Assembly (NCBI GenBank): GCA_963277665.1
Contig: OY728119.1
Coordinates: 315,910,206-315,974,205 of the forward strand
From: Viscum album
Lineage: Eukaryota; Streptophyta; Magnoliopsida; Santalales; Viscaceae
Direction of reading: 5' to 3'
DNA length: 64,000 bases
Part shown: piece after piece, positions 46,063 through 59,000 of the stretch
Numbering within the stretch: the first letter of the stretch is position 1
How the letters are laid out: each line of letters starts with the position of its first letter
Notes under the pieces: generated by a model
Databases searched by the model: none
Seen by the model: only the letters and a program-made list of their open reading frames with translations
Told to the model about the DNA's origin: nothing
Translations under genes and position numbers: made by a program

Positions 46063-47679
46063 TGATGCACGCCTGTTGTAGGGCATGGAAAACAATTATT
46101 TCCTAAGTTAAAATTTAGTAATGTGGTTGACCTAGGATGTTTCCAGAAGAGGAGTGCAGACAAAATGGGTTGTCACTTTTAAACGGGGGTAAAAATGTTG
46201 TTCTTTTGAAAAGAAATTTGAAATTAACATTATTGGAAAACTATGATATTAAAAAGGGGATTAGGTTTGAGTCAGTTTCCTAATTGTAATGCTATCCTTG
46301 TTCAATTTAATTCAAACCTCTTCTTCTTAGTTGATTAAAGTGAGTTTCCACCAACATTTCCTCTCACTTCCTTGGTGAAATTATTATTGTGAGAGAAAAC
46401 CTTACCAAGATCTTGGTTTGGTAAACTCTCCTTCCATGTGTAAAATAGTTTTATTGAATATCCTTAATTGAAATGGGAAATACCCGATAGAGGTTTTTTA
46501 TCCCAAACAATCAAGAACCTTCACTACACCTTTTACACGTAATGACGATCATCGAGTACTTCACCACTAATTCCTGGTTTATTCCATCGTATATAAACCA
46601 GAAATTAGTGGAGGGAGATTATGATTATTTTAACAAGGAAAAAATAAATAACAGAATTAATATTCAAAAACGACTGCACTTGATAATAAAATCCCTTATA
46701 AGGAATTGAAAACAACTTTTAAGAACAAATAAATTTATTCAATTGCGTCCAAGAACTCAAGCATTACAATATAGAAATCTAACCCTTCCCCAATCACTCT
46801 AAATGTTTACCCCACCATGGTAAGGCTAATCGAGAGGAATGGGGAAGAATAAGGCATTAAAAAACTATGAAAAATAAAATAAATAAAATAGAAATCTGGG
46901 AAGTTCTTCTCCTTGTTGTCCCGAGAGGAATGGGATGGAGAATGGGATGCTTTGAGAGGGTGGATCTCTCCTCCTTTTATAGCCAGAATTTGTCCCCCGG
47001 ATGTTGACGCGTTGTAGCCCCATTAAAGGACATCTTGACACATTGATCCCTTCTTGAATGTTGTTTATAATTCCTTTTTCTGTGTCCCCTAAACATCTCA
47101 GAGGATTTGGACATGTATTCCGAGAGTTATGACCGTTTTACTCTGAGCATTTATTCTGTCCAGTCAGACTCTCCAAAACGCAATCCTCCTGATTAGGGTG
47201 ATTTAATGTTCCCATAAACGGCCACTTCATGCAGTCATTACTTCATAAAAGGTGCTCAAAACCTCCTTGTGCGTCCAACCACCAAACATAACAACATTTG
47301 GGCCCACCTTGGATGAGTTATGGAGCCCACACCAAAACTAGGAAGAACTGCAAACAGTTTTCTTGAGCAAACTTGTGAGCTTTTTTGGAGCTTCCATATG
47401 GACGATTCAGCTTTTAGTCTACAAATAGAAAATGAAGCTCTAGATGTATATAATCTGGAAAAGAATAAAATTTTGAATATGGATTGGTTTAGATAATGTT
47501 ATATACAATCTAAAGAAATAATTTAATACTATTAAAAATCCAATATGGCCCATTTTTACTATTCATCTCAAAATAACACCAATATCATAAAAATGAAACA
47601 ATTAATCTTAAAGGAACACTTTTGTGGGTTTAAAAAAATGATATTCAATATAAATTAATTGAAAATATTTTCTCTATCA
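46063..47679 (-). repeat. 5' LTR of element B
   Basis: Pairs with 41757-43375. A minus-strand TATAAAAGG is at 46973-46981. Its outer end TGATAGAG abuts the CCCAT duplication at 47680-47684. Confidence 0.85.
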
Positions 47680-47684
47680 CCCAT
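47680..47684. repeat. Element B target-site duplication, right (CCCAT)
   Basis: Second copy of the duplication at 41752-41756. Confidence 0.9.
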
Positions 47685-50600
47685 CCTCATGGGATACGTA
47701 GGAACGCCCGGACCACTTGTCTTTGGGTCGAACTTGAGTTATGCTAATTCATCATATCTGTCCCGCCTTCGGGACCATGACTACAGAATTGCGTGGAGTG
47801 GTATAGGACTATGTCCTCGTTCACATTAGGTTTTCAATAGTCTCACCACGCACACCCCTTTCTAAAAAATTATCCCTACTATTTCCTATCCCGCACGACA
47901 TTAAAAGGCACCCTCTAGAACTACGCGTGGCTTGATTCCCATCCTTATGGGATACATAGGACCACTCGAATGTGTAGGATTTGGGTCCAGCCCCATATCC
48001 CAAGAATCCACCAACTCTTGGCCACCTTCAAGTTGAGTCCCTCAACCCCTTGCAGTGGTTCTCCCATGTGTTCAGTGTACTCTGATCTAGGACCAAGAGT
48101 GTCTGATTCAGCTTAGGCAAGTTCCTTCCACTTGTCAAGATTCGCGTTCCCCTTAATTCGAGATTTCATCACCTTTCACACCCAGAGGGACCCCCAAGAA
48201 TGGCATGGATACCATGCCTAAGGGATCTCCTACCGATACGGTCCAATGCCTCCGAGGGTTTCAGACAACAAATTGATACAAATCCCGCGTTGTGAACATG
48301 GTCAGTGGTCGATGCTCATTTGTTTGTACCCATTTCAGGCTAACGAGACAAGATAATATGTTGTGAACATGGTCAGTAGTAATCCTCTATCGTCATGCCA
48401 GCCCCTTCATGCCTTAAATGTTGGTTTCAAGATTCACGTTATGTTCCACTCCATCATGTCCAGGTGGAATCTCGACACTCTTGGACCTATACCTCAGTCC
48501 ACCTCTACACGTCAGGGGGACAAAGATGTAATACGACATCCTTCGGGGGTCCCACGGTCCTAACTCTAAGACTATAAACTATGATCATAATTAAGGTATA
48601 TGTGTGGCTCAATCCTCATCCCAATGGGATACGTAGGACCACCCGGACGTCTTATTTTCGTGTCCAGTTCATTTGGGAGATAGTCTCTCCCCCCTTTTAC
48701 CTCTTACCTCTATGTAGGCCCCTTGACCTGAGGTCTCCCTCTTGGAATTGCATACGGTGTGATGTGGGATCATGTACCCATTCATTTAAGTTATGTTGCA
48801 TGACACCGTACACATTACCCACCTAGTATTGTCTCTACTATGTCTAAGTTTCCTGACATTAAAATGCATGCTTGGTCCCATCACACAACCCTAAACTATG
48901 ACATTATCATCCTAGCCGCACGACGAAAAATGGCATTTCATTGTGATGACCTCATCATAGAGGACGTCACATTGGGCATTGGTCATACTCCATGATATTT
49001 GTCAATGCCTACTATGGCTTGATTCTTGTGGAGACACCAAGGGTTGCTACCCTAGGCCTGTAGCTTCTCAAAAAAAACCACTCACCTTAAAGGACAAACA
49101 AGATTTATCAAATACTGCTTCTCTTGGTGTGAGGACTAGACCCATGTGCCCCTTTCATCCTTTGCACCGACACCTTACCGTGTCATGCCACCTTTCAAGA
49201 ACTACATATGACTTGATTCTCATCATTAGGAGATACGTAGGAGCACCCGAGCACTTCCCTGCGGGCCCAGCCTAACTTTTGTGTTCAGTCCCTCAACTTG
49301 AACACTTCCCCAGGGAACATATGGTATGTAGGGATTATTTCCTCATTCACGTCGGGTTTTGTAACCACCTTACCACATGTCTCTTGTTCTCTTTACACAT
49401 TCATGGTCCGAATTCTATGACCTTAAACTAAGACCCTTTCGAGAACTATGTGCAGATTGATCCACATCATCATGGGGTATGTAGGAATGCCTTTCCATTT
49501 TTCTTTAGGCCCAGATCAACTCTCATTTTTGGTACCTAGACCTAAAACCTCCCCCCAGGAACCCGTGGTGGTAGGAACCCCCGGTTCCTATTCAAGTTGG
49601 ATATTTGAGTTACCCCACCACGTGCTTTTTGTGTTTCCTCCCATCCATGGTCCGAATTCTACGACCGTAAACTGAGATCTCCCTATGGGAAGGGACTCAA
49701 ATCCCTCTATCTGGTACGTCTCATTGTCGAATTCAGATGCGTTTTGACAAAGAGCCCAAAGTGTGGAATATTCATGGAGACATTCCTCCCATTCCATGTC
49801 TAGGCTTTGTGAGCTCTCTATTTGGATCCTCATCCTCTTCCACATCCAAAAGGACCCTCAGATGACATGGATGCTAGGCTTAAGGTCTCTCTATGGATGA
49901 TGGGACTAAGGGCTCTCCAATCATTTCAGGCCAACATCTCTAAGGATCTATAACGACATTTGCGACATGGTCCCGGGTTTCGAACATGGTCAACGGTCGA
50001 CCCTCATCTGTCTTTCTCCACTCCAGGCTAACACGATGTGGATGCTGCGTTTCCGCCATGGTTAACGGCTATCCTCCATCATCACGCCAGCATCATTGTG
50101 GTCCAGATTTCGAGCTTCATGATTCACACATTTCCACTCTCTCATGTTCAAGTGGAATTCTGACATACTCGGCTCTATCTATTCTCGCATCTGGGCGCAC
50201 TTCATAGATGAGTTAGCATCATTGGGCTGGTATTCACTGAGTGTCCCTTCGTCCTAACATGTACCTTTCTACATCGGGAAAGTCCCAACATTACTTCCTA
50301 TTTCCCACATCAAGCACGACTCATGTGGGCTTAGTGGTTTTGGTAGGATGTGTACCAATGCGGTCAGTCTTCTAATCTCCCCACATGATGTTAAACTGCA
50401 TTCTCAGAACTACGTTCAGCTTGATCCCCATACTCATGGGGTACGTAGGAATGCCTGACCACTCTACTTCGGGCCCAGCCTAATTCTTACTCTTGGTCCC
50501 TCGACCTGAAGAGTTTCCTCCAGGGGTACGTGGTGTGATTTAGGCTCCATGTCCTCATTCACATCGGTTTCATAGCTACCGCACCACATAATCCATGGGC

Positions 50601-52783
50601 TCTTCCATTTCATTCCACATACTATCATATGATGTTAAACTACAGGAGTCTATATGTCCTATACGCATGACACTAAACTATGGTTCTACCCTGAACAAGT
50701 TCAGGATTCCCTATGATAATCATGGGATGCACTAGAGCCTCTGCCAGATAGGATTTTCCCTGTCAGTGTTGGTCTATGACTACACTGCACTTCCATAACT
50801 ATGTACATCTTGATTCCCATCCTTATGGGATATGTAGGGACACCCAGACATTTCACCTCGGGTCCAGCCTTAGGAATCGTAAGATTCTATTCCTCCCCAT
50901 TTCTGGACCATGGCCTGACCCCTCGCGAGGAACTATGTAACTGCAATTTTCCCCTAAACAATTTCAGGATTCCCCACGATGATATTGGGAAGCAACAACC
51001 CCCCTTGATAGAGAGGCCCTGTCTGAAAGAAGGAATGATCCACGATCAAACTGATGCATCCATCAAGTTTGCTCCCACCATGGTGGCATAACTTCGTGAG
51101 TGTTGGATTCTGCTTCAACAAACCATCATTCCACATCCCATGCTTTGCGTGACTTTTATTCGGACTCTCGTCCTATTTCATGTATGGAGGAACCCCCTAA
51201 TGGTATGGATGCTTGACCTATGTCCCACCTTCTATCCTGAGCCAATGTTCTGAAAGACAAGTCTCGTCTGGAAAGACCCCCTAACCGTATGGATTCGCGA
51301 CCTATGGTCCGCCTGCTGTCCTGGGCCAATGTCCAGAAATACTGATCGGCGATATTTGAGTTAGGACCCGTGTTGCGAACATGGTCAGTGGTCGACCCTC
51401 ATTTGTTGTCCCCATTTCAGGCTAATGCAATATGGATACTTCATTTCTGGCATTGTCAACAGCTATCCTCCATTGTCATGCCACCCCCACAATGTTCCAA
51501 ATCCTGGGTATCGTGATTCACACCTTCCATTTCCATATGTTCTGAATAATCCCAACGCCCCTATCGTTACCCCGCTCGTGCACCAGAGCACATCAGAAGA
51601 ATGTCCTATCGATTATTTTGAGGTCCTAATCCTCCGATCGGTCCCCTCCCATGTCTTCGTGGAAGATCTGGATTGGTTACATAAACCCTGGATACATGGA
51701 GCTTGGTCAAAGCATTATGTTCATATGGAATAGCATGGTGATCACCCCTAGTTTCTCACATTGGGCTCGACCCGCGTGATCTTAGGGACTGATCACTAGA
51801 CATTTCACGAATACAGTAGATGAATGTGGAGCCAACCTCGACAATGAGACTCATGCATGGTATGGAATCAAATAAATCAAAACATGAAAGTACGTTCGAG
51901 AGTTCGTGATCCTTACAACACTTGGGGGTTTACTCCTCCCATGGACGGGTTGACCCTGTCAAGAGAGAGTTGCAATTCTTCCACCCTTCGACTTGTGGCA
52001 TTCAGGAGTTACTACCACTGGCTCAGCTCCCACTCCTCCTCATCAGAAATGGGGCGCAATTCGTCAGCCTCAGTTTGGGCCCGTTCTATGTCAGCCTGAA
52101 TGACGACCATTTCTTCAGAAGCTGCATTAGACTCTCTTCTGCCACTGCCAGCTGAGCCTTCAATTGCAATATCAGCTCTAATTGTGCATTAAGAGAGGAT
52201 GAGTGCTCATCCACCCGGATCTGTAGCCGTTGGATCTCATCTTCAGCCTCCCAGATCTTCTCCACCATGAGATCTCGGATGAGTAGATGAGGGCGCTGGG
52301 CATCTACTCCCCCAGCACACAGTTCGCGCAACTGCGAGTGAATTCTATCCATCTCACCCAGAAATAATTGCTCTGGGTTCTTTTCGATAAAGAACATGAT
52401 CAACTTCCATGATCGGCGGTGGACTATGTCACTGTCGTCTTCTTCAGAGGACGTTTTGTTCCTGTCTGCACGGTTGGAAGGCTCGTATGTGGGGTACGAC
52501 CTCAAGAAATATTCAGCAGGATCTGCATCTGGTATGGGATCAGGCATGACATCTGGCATTGGATCAGACACAGCGGGACTCAGGTAGACCGAAAGATCCT
52601 CATCATCAGACCCCACCTCAATGAACTCAGGAACGACCCCACTGGTGGTCTCTCCAATAATGCGGGGAGCTGCAGCTCGGGTGGGCTGGGAAACAATCTC
52701 CACAATTACTGGCATGCCTCTGGGAGGGGCGCAGCCAGAAATCCCGACCACCCTCACTGCAGCGGCCCATGCCAGTCGAAGAA

Positions 52784-52860
52784 CTGTACGTAACAGGGAA
52801 GGGTATGGATGTCAGTTAGCACGATCAACGTGTGGCAGTAATGAATTCAGTGGAGAGGAC
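52784..52860 (-). other. Possible intron 2 in PMD ORF (A copy)
   Basis: An acceptor-like TTACGTACAG ends at 52784, just where alignment to X resumes (VLRLAWAA against VLQMVWVS). The frame before it differs. The donor is uncertain; in X the equivalent acceptor has lost its AG. The left boundary given is approximate. Confidence 0.4.
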
Positions 52861-53084
52861 TTAAAAATATTGAACTCTTGGTACTGTTCTTGAGTTGATG
52901 CTGACGGAACCCCAAAGTGTGGACCTCCGTATATTGTCAGAAGGTCCAAAGATTCTGTAGGAGCCACCTCGAGTTCCCTAGCCCCTCCAGACACAGAACT
53001 GGATGCGACCATAGGTGCGGGTTCTGAGGATCCTACATCACCACCCACCAAGGGACGAGAGCGAGGTCTGTGTACAAGTTCCTC

Positions 53085-53161
53085 CTGCGCGGTGCAGACA
53101 TTAATAAGAAGTCCATAATGGCCTAAGAGCAGACCCTGAGGAAAGAAACTTGTAATGTTAC
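53085..53161 (-). other. Intron 1 in PMD ORF (A copy)
   Basis: The minus strand starts GTAACATTACAAG and ends CACCGCGCAG. It lies between codons and keeps the frame: the exon after it encodes EELVHRPRSRP, aligned with EGLTYRTRSHP in X. Position and length match the X intron (7926-8003). Confidence 0.75.
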
Positions 53162-55890
53162 CTCGAGAGCCTCCACGAAATCATTGAGACCCGAGTATTG
53201 ATTGCGGACTTCGCATTCCTCCAATGGGATCCCTCCACCGGCCTCGTCTCCCCGAGAGGATTCATCTAAATCTTCCGATAGGGGTAAAAACTCCCTCATC
53301 TCAGTGGATGATAGTTGTGGGGTACCCTTCTGATCTAGTAGTACCCTCACCCAGTATTTCATTGGACACGGGGCACCCCCGGAATGTACGTAGTCCTTCA
53401 TCTCATCCAGATATTGCTCCGCCTTCACCAGGGACACTGCGAAACTAGACCAGACCGGGCCTACACCCAGTAAATCCATTCTGAGGCAGTTCAGGTGTTC
53501 CCACATCTCGGATGGACCGAGGTGTTGCCGGTTGATGTCCAAAATGCCCCAAGGCTCTGGGGAAACAACATTCTCTGGCATGTCGATATGGCGCAACCGC
53601 TTCCCCGGATCCTGAGTGGATATCCTGCGGAATCCCATTGGTGGACGCCCCTCTAGACGGCTCTACTCTTCTGAGACCACTAGGTCCACTACCGTTGTTG
53701 GATCCGTCGTTGCTCTATCATCCTCAGCTGGTGCAGGTCTCGCCGCCATGGCAGCCCCACCATTGCGAGAGGCCCTTGCTGCCCTCCAACCCCGACATCG
53801 GGATAGGAGAGGCCCTTCATCACCAACTAGAATAGTTGGATGCTTTAGCATTTCCCACAGATAAGATACCTCCCATCTTATGGAATACTCCTTCACCAGT
53901 CCAAAGGCGGCAGTAGGCGGAGGCAATGCATTTCGCATTTTCCTATCTTCCTGTGTTAACATGATCTATAATTGCCTCATCACACAAGGGTGATCCTCGT
54001 GGCGCACCTCCTAGTAGACCTGTGGGGTCAGCTGATACAGGAACCAGAATTGACATGAAAACCGGTGTGGGGTGTACGGCTCGCAGGGAAACTCGCGGTC
54101 CACCCGTGCCACCAAGAGTCCACCTCGTAAGGCCAAGAGATATGCCCGATGCTTTTCTGTCCCCTGAGCATCATCGATGAGTACCGCTGTTGACAAAGGA
54201 AATTGGTGGAAATTAAACTCATCCACCTTTCACACCCGGTTTAGTACCAACAATACGGTTAACTTTACTAGAAAGCTCCCATCAGCATTCAGAATGGATG
54301 GGAGGAAGTTTGACCCCCGAGGTGAAATGGGGTTCAGATATTCCTAAAACCCCCTAATGTGCACCGCGATCCACCCATACAGAAGATGGAAGGGCCCACA
54401 TATCCTCAGCGTCTTCTTACCCTCACTAACATGCAATAGCACCTTGTAGAGTTTGGTGAGCATCGTAATCCCCAGATTGACCCGCCCCCTTGTGGTCAGA
54501 ATGGATTCCATGATGAATGAGCTGGGCCGCACCCCCATGTTGTTATATCTCACAGGCAGGATCCCACCACAGATAAGGGCCGCAATAAATGTCGCCAGTC
54601 TAACTATCGACCGATGTTCAGTGCTGAGACTGAAACCCTAGGTCTTCTATTGGATGTCCTCCAAGAGCCACAAATATGAGTGCTCCTTGCCCCGTTGATC
54701 CCCCTTTGGGAAAGTTCGAGGACTCGGGGAAAACTCTCGATCCTTTGGGATGTTTAGAAACTGCTTGATCCACTTCTTAAAGTGGACATCCCTCAGCGCT
54801 TCTTTATCTTCTCCAGGGACCAGTCCCATCAGTTCTAGCGCCAGCCGCAACATCTGCTCCGGATCCTCCCACACACTCATAACGGGGAGGAACTCATCAT
54901 ACATAGCCCCCAAGATTGGGAACCCTGAAATCTGATGGATATCCCATAGACTGATGCCAACCACCCCATGGTGCAGGTGAAATGTGTTGTTCCTAGATGA
55001 CCGCCTGCTCAACAGCTCCGACATCAGCTGTTTCGGTTGATATATGTGGAATTGGGAGGCCCAGGCTACCGCGTACGAACCCACTCTCCTCAACTCGACC
55101 CCAAACTCCTCGCATGAGGCTCCTACCCAGTAGGCCCATGCCTAGTCATTGGTGAAGTTGCCGCCCTGGCGTAGGTCCCACTCATCGGACCACCCTTTCT
55201 TCGAATCCCTCAAAGCTGCCTTCAGTATGGTGTGGTACATGGGAGGGGACGTCTCCGGTTGCAATGGATTCCCATCAATTTTTTTCAGATGGTTGTACAA
55301 ACAGTCGGTGGTAACAGGTGTGAAGTCCTCCCGCGCATGCCCATCGGCCGCCCTGAACCGTTGGTGCTGGCATGGCGTGCTTCTGATCCAGCAAGCTGGT
55401 TCGTCCCTACTCGCCTCAGGAATGAAGATGCCATCCCTCAGCCCGAATCCATACAATGACAACCTCTTGAATAGCAGATAGTTCTTTTTTCTCTCTAATA
55501 ACAGTTACGTCAAAGAATTATTGTCCGAGTGGCTTTGGACTAGCTCCCTCAGGCCTAGATAGTTGGCAATATCATCCCTCTGGGTGGCATCCGCAAGCAC
55601 CCCCTCGGCAGCTTCTTGATTGGACATTTGTTTATAAAGGATTTGGAAATTTTATAGCTCGGGTCACGAAGCCTGTTCACTGAGCTCCTTCGCGAAGCAG
55701 AATCGTGGGGCCTGGCCTCAGCCTGCAAGCACACATTCTCTTGGCGTAGTCACGGAGTCAAGGACTCATGGTTTCCCGCGAAGACTGATTCACGGAGAGC
55801 AGACGTGGAGTATGCAGAGCTTTGTGAATGAAGAGAGAAAAAGGAAACCGTCGGGGAGAAGGGAAAGGACAAAAGATAGGTCGGACCCCC

Positions 55891-55898
55891 TATTTATA
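55891..55898 (-). promoter_or_regulatory. TATA box of the antisense PMD ORF (A)
   Basis: The minus strand reads CCTATAAATAGGGGG, about 265 bp upstream of the ATG and about 190 bp inside the 3' LTR edge. It matches the X copy (ACTATAAATAGGGG at 5156). Two upstream GGCCGGACACACCGTGAAGC-type direct repeats (about 55920-55965) are also shared. Confidence 0.65.
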
Positions 55899-56076
55899 GG
55901 AGAAAGCCCTCAGATCTTCACGGCGCGTCCAGCCCACACGGAGCTTCACGGTGTGTCCGGCCCTATAGCCCATGTCTGCCTCACGCACCCTCTTCGCGAG
56001 TCAGCACCACGAACGACCGATGATTTTGGCGATTTCCCTCAAACATCAACCCTTGATCCCTCTGCGGCTCCAAGTC

Positions 56077-56089
56077 TGAGGGGGGAATT
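56077..56089 (+). other. Polypurine tract of element A
   Basis: TGAGGGGGGAATT directly before the 3' LTR, matching X (4963-4977). Plus-strand primer site. Confidence 0.8.
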
Positions 56090-59000
56090 TGTTGGAACCA
56101 AAATGTTGGACAAAAAGAATGAAGAAAGAGAGGCCCCACGACCTGCCTCGTGAAGCCATGGTGCGGAGCCCCCACAAGCAACACGGCTGCTGCGAAGCAA
56201 AGGAGGAGGTACGCTCCGCGAATTCCCCTGACATTCGCAAGCCCACCGCAAAGCAAAGGAGGTGGTATGCTCTGCGAGTGACCATGAAATTCCTGAGCCT
56301 ACTGTGAAGCAATAGAGGTGGTACGCTCCACGAATCCCCCTAACGTTCACGAGCATAGCACGAAGTAATGAAGGCGGTACGCTTCGCCAATGCCCTTGAC
56401 GCTCGCAACCCCTCGTGAAGAAACCGAAGCCCTATTCGCGCCATGTCAACTCTGCTCAGTGGCACCTCTTGACTATAAATACCGGAGTCCCCCAGAGCCC
56501 AAGCGATGGACAATCCAACCTTTCGGCTTCTCAGCTCCCAAATCGTGAAGCACCGTTTTCTCTATGAACCATGAGCTACGCAAGGTATTTTTACTTCGCG
56601 AGGAGCCTCTACACTGTCTCATTTTGATCCCCTCTTCCGAGAGGGATTCCCTTCATGAATCATTAGGTAATTCGTGAAAGAAGAGGATCCATAAGGGGAC
56701 ACAGGTTCTCGCGGAGCGTTTATGCTTTGCGAAACACCCCTCTTGTACACGTGATCCACATGTCAATGCAGGATCACTGTACTTCAGGAAGCACACTGTT
56801 TCACAGAACATTGCTTCATGAGGCACCTATGATCCACAAGGAAGTGCTCCACGAACACCCTTCCACTTCCCGTAGCACCTCCCATTCACACCTCCGCCCC
56901 ATGCTAAGGCTAAGGCACCCCACTTCTCAAAGTACATCCCTTAGCCAGTTCCCTCCACCACACAGAGCGACCGAGCTCCACAAGGCCCCTTCCTGTAGAC
57001 CCCTTTGCTTGGAAATTACTTTTCCCATGTGACCCTAGAAGTTTGCACGATGTGATTTCAAAGTCCCCTGGATGATACCGTCCATGGGGTTTCTTTTCAT
57101 AATTCTTTTTCGCATAGGCACACTAATGACTATTTATTCTTCGTATAGACATGCTAACGTGAACCCCTCGATGGTTCGCTCTATGAACCCCCTTTTACAT
57201 GGCCTTTCTGGTACCTTCCCTCCCACAAGGAGCAGAGGGTTCCAGTTATGTAAGTCCTAGGGGTGTGGAGTAATCCCACCCCATCCGAGCTGCAGGACAT
57301 TAAACTACCAAGCACCCTCATCCTCAACACATGAAGTTAAACTATGACATCGCCCCATGCCTCTCACGCGGGTTCCCCCCACCATGGATATTCTCCATGC
57401 ACCCTGGCCTCCATAGGGGATGATATCCTCCTTCCGGATCACAGGGGATGATATCCTCCTCCTGGGAGTAGTGTTTGTCAGTGGGGTAAGGGCGGCCATC
57501 TTGGTGTAAGCACCTAGTCCTTCTTACGGAAGGTAGCACCCATGCACCTCTGTAATTCCCCTCTCCCTCTGCGCTTTGTCACCCTCGGGCCTCCATCTTG
57601 GAATACATCCCAACACCGTGTGCTGCCCTACGCGTAATCCCTCCTTCACTTCCCACAGACGCACCCTTCGCGACGTGATCATCAGGTCTCTACTGCCTCT
57701 TGTTTCTCACACCGAGCATGACTCATATGAGCTTAGAGTAAGCACCAACCCTGACCCCAACCAAATCCTTTGTGAACAACGAGGAATTTTATCCATGTCA
57801 AGGAATGGTACGTAGGAATCCTCCACAAGGTTCAAGCCCACCACCAGTGGACCCCCAGGTTCACCTTCATGTCAGTTCTCCAACACCCACATCCTTTGTG
57901 AACTACGAGGACTTTGATCCATATCATGGCATGGTACCTAGGAAGCCTCACGAGGTTCAATCCCAACACCCATTGGACCAAGGTCCACCTTCACATCGTC
58001 TCGCTGATGAAACCCTCCCCGAACTATGAGGAATTTGATCCATGTCAAGGCATGGTATGTATGAGGCCTCTCTAAGGTTCAAGCCCGTCACCCATCTGAC
58101 CAAGGTCCCCCTTCACCTCGGTTCACCAAAATCATTTCTTAACTACGGGGTATTTGATCCATGCTAAGGCCTGGTACGTAGGAAGCCTCCCTAAGTTTCA
58201 AGCCTTCCATACATGTGGACCAATGTCCATCTTCACGTTGGTTCTCCGACACACCCCCATCCCACATGATGTTAAATTGCATCCCAATCCAGTGGTAAGC
58301 CATTGTGATCCCACCATCTGGTTGTTCCGAAACCCCTTTGCGTTGGTTAAACACCCCCTTTCCATCCAAACTACAAGAACTTTGATCGGTGCTAAGGCAT
58401 GGTACGTAGGAAGTCTCTTTGAGGCTCAAGACAAAAACCATCATCTGCCATAATTATTACACGGGCCACCACATCCCGGTGAGGTCATGCCCTCATCATT
58501 CCCCTCCACAGTACTCTAGAAGTCGCCCACGTGATGGCCCCATATTGGTGTTACCTAAAGGGGGTTCTTCAATCTGATCCACTCTAGCTAGTGTTCTGAT
58601 CAGCCCAATCTGTCTCCGCTGGATGTTAAACTTGCGGCATACCCTGTGTTAAACATAGGAAGCTGAGGAAAATCTCAGATACATGCCAATGGAATATGAT
58701 TCCCCGTGCTCGATGTGGGATGCCTCGGGCTTCCGCGCCCTTGAGAAGCCCTATAATAAGGGACAAAAGACAGACACGCTAATTCCCCAACATTCAGACA
58801 CGTTAATGATGCATTGACATGACTACTCCCCCAACCGAAGGTTTCTGCCCTGACAGGACCCCTTGGAATGCCATGACAGAAGATGTGTAATTAACCGGAG
58901 TCCATGGAAACATGGCACTGAGAATAGTTTCACGAACAACGTATTAAATCTATGAGGGAGACTCGGACTAGGTGAAAAGTTCCAAGGAGGAATCCACGGA

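Larger units (their letters stand above)
41757..47679 (-). mobile_element. Element B: non-autonomous LTR retrotransposon (LARD-like)
   Basis: A 5.9-kb element with two 1.6-kb LTRs (TG...CA), a tRNA-Asp-type PBS beside the right LTR and a purine-rich tract beside the left one, so it is read on the minus strand. The 2.7-kb interior has no gag, protease, RT or integrase. Minus-strand motifs CTTAAGTGTGGGGGAAG (about 44152) and GGTGTGGGGGAGGG (about 44790) and the Asp-type PBS point to the Athila group, but this is inference. It disrupts a spacer block of element A, so it is younger than A. The LTRs differ visibly, so it is not very recent. Confidence 0.85.
39441..51912 (+). repeat. Element A pol-PMD spacer with repeated modules (interrupted by B)
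   Basis: Non-coding DNA built from diverged copies of a few blocks. Block 1 is GAACTACGTATGGCTTGATT followed by CCCATCCTCATGGGATACGT, found near 39681, 39938, 41731 (split by B), 47918, 48590, 49198, 49441, 50406 and 50796. Block 2 is GAACATGGTCAGTGGTCGA followed by about 170 bp, near 40310, 41295, 48295, 49985 and 51375. Block 3 is TTTCTCACACCGAGC then GACTCATGTGGGCTTAG, near 41610, 50305 and 51755. Between them recur stretches starting TGTGGTGTGGGATTACGTCC. No credible gene. Confidence 0.7.
51913..55627 (-). pseudogene. Antisense plant-mobile-domain ORF of element A
   Basis: The better-preserved copy of the extra ORF. ATG at 55627 (MSNQEAAEGVLADA). Exon 1 runs to 53162, exactly 822 codons in one frame with a few stops only (55507 region, 55139-55141, 54644 and others). 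PMD-like core at about 55140-54340: YWVGASCEEF, ASQFHIYQPKQL, VGISLWDIHQISGFPILG and MGVRPSSFIME. After a 77-bp phase-0 intron (53085-53161), exon 2 runs on to about 52860; a second intron probably ends at 52784. Exon 3 has the acidic EFIEVGSDDEDLS and the coiled coil EDEIQRLQIRVDEHSSSLNA, and ends VNPSMGGVNPQVL at 51913. About 1.2 thousand codons. It may help transposition or host interaction as PMD ORFs in other elements might, but that is unknown. Confidence 0.75.

Noticed and set aside
51913..55627. A domesticated host PMD gene
   Set aside because: It lies at the same internal position as the ORF of X, next to a polypurine tract and LTR, so it is element-borne.
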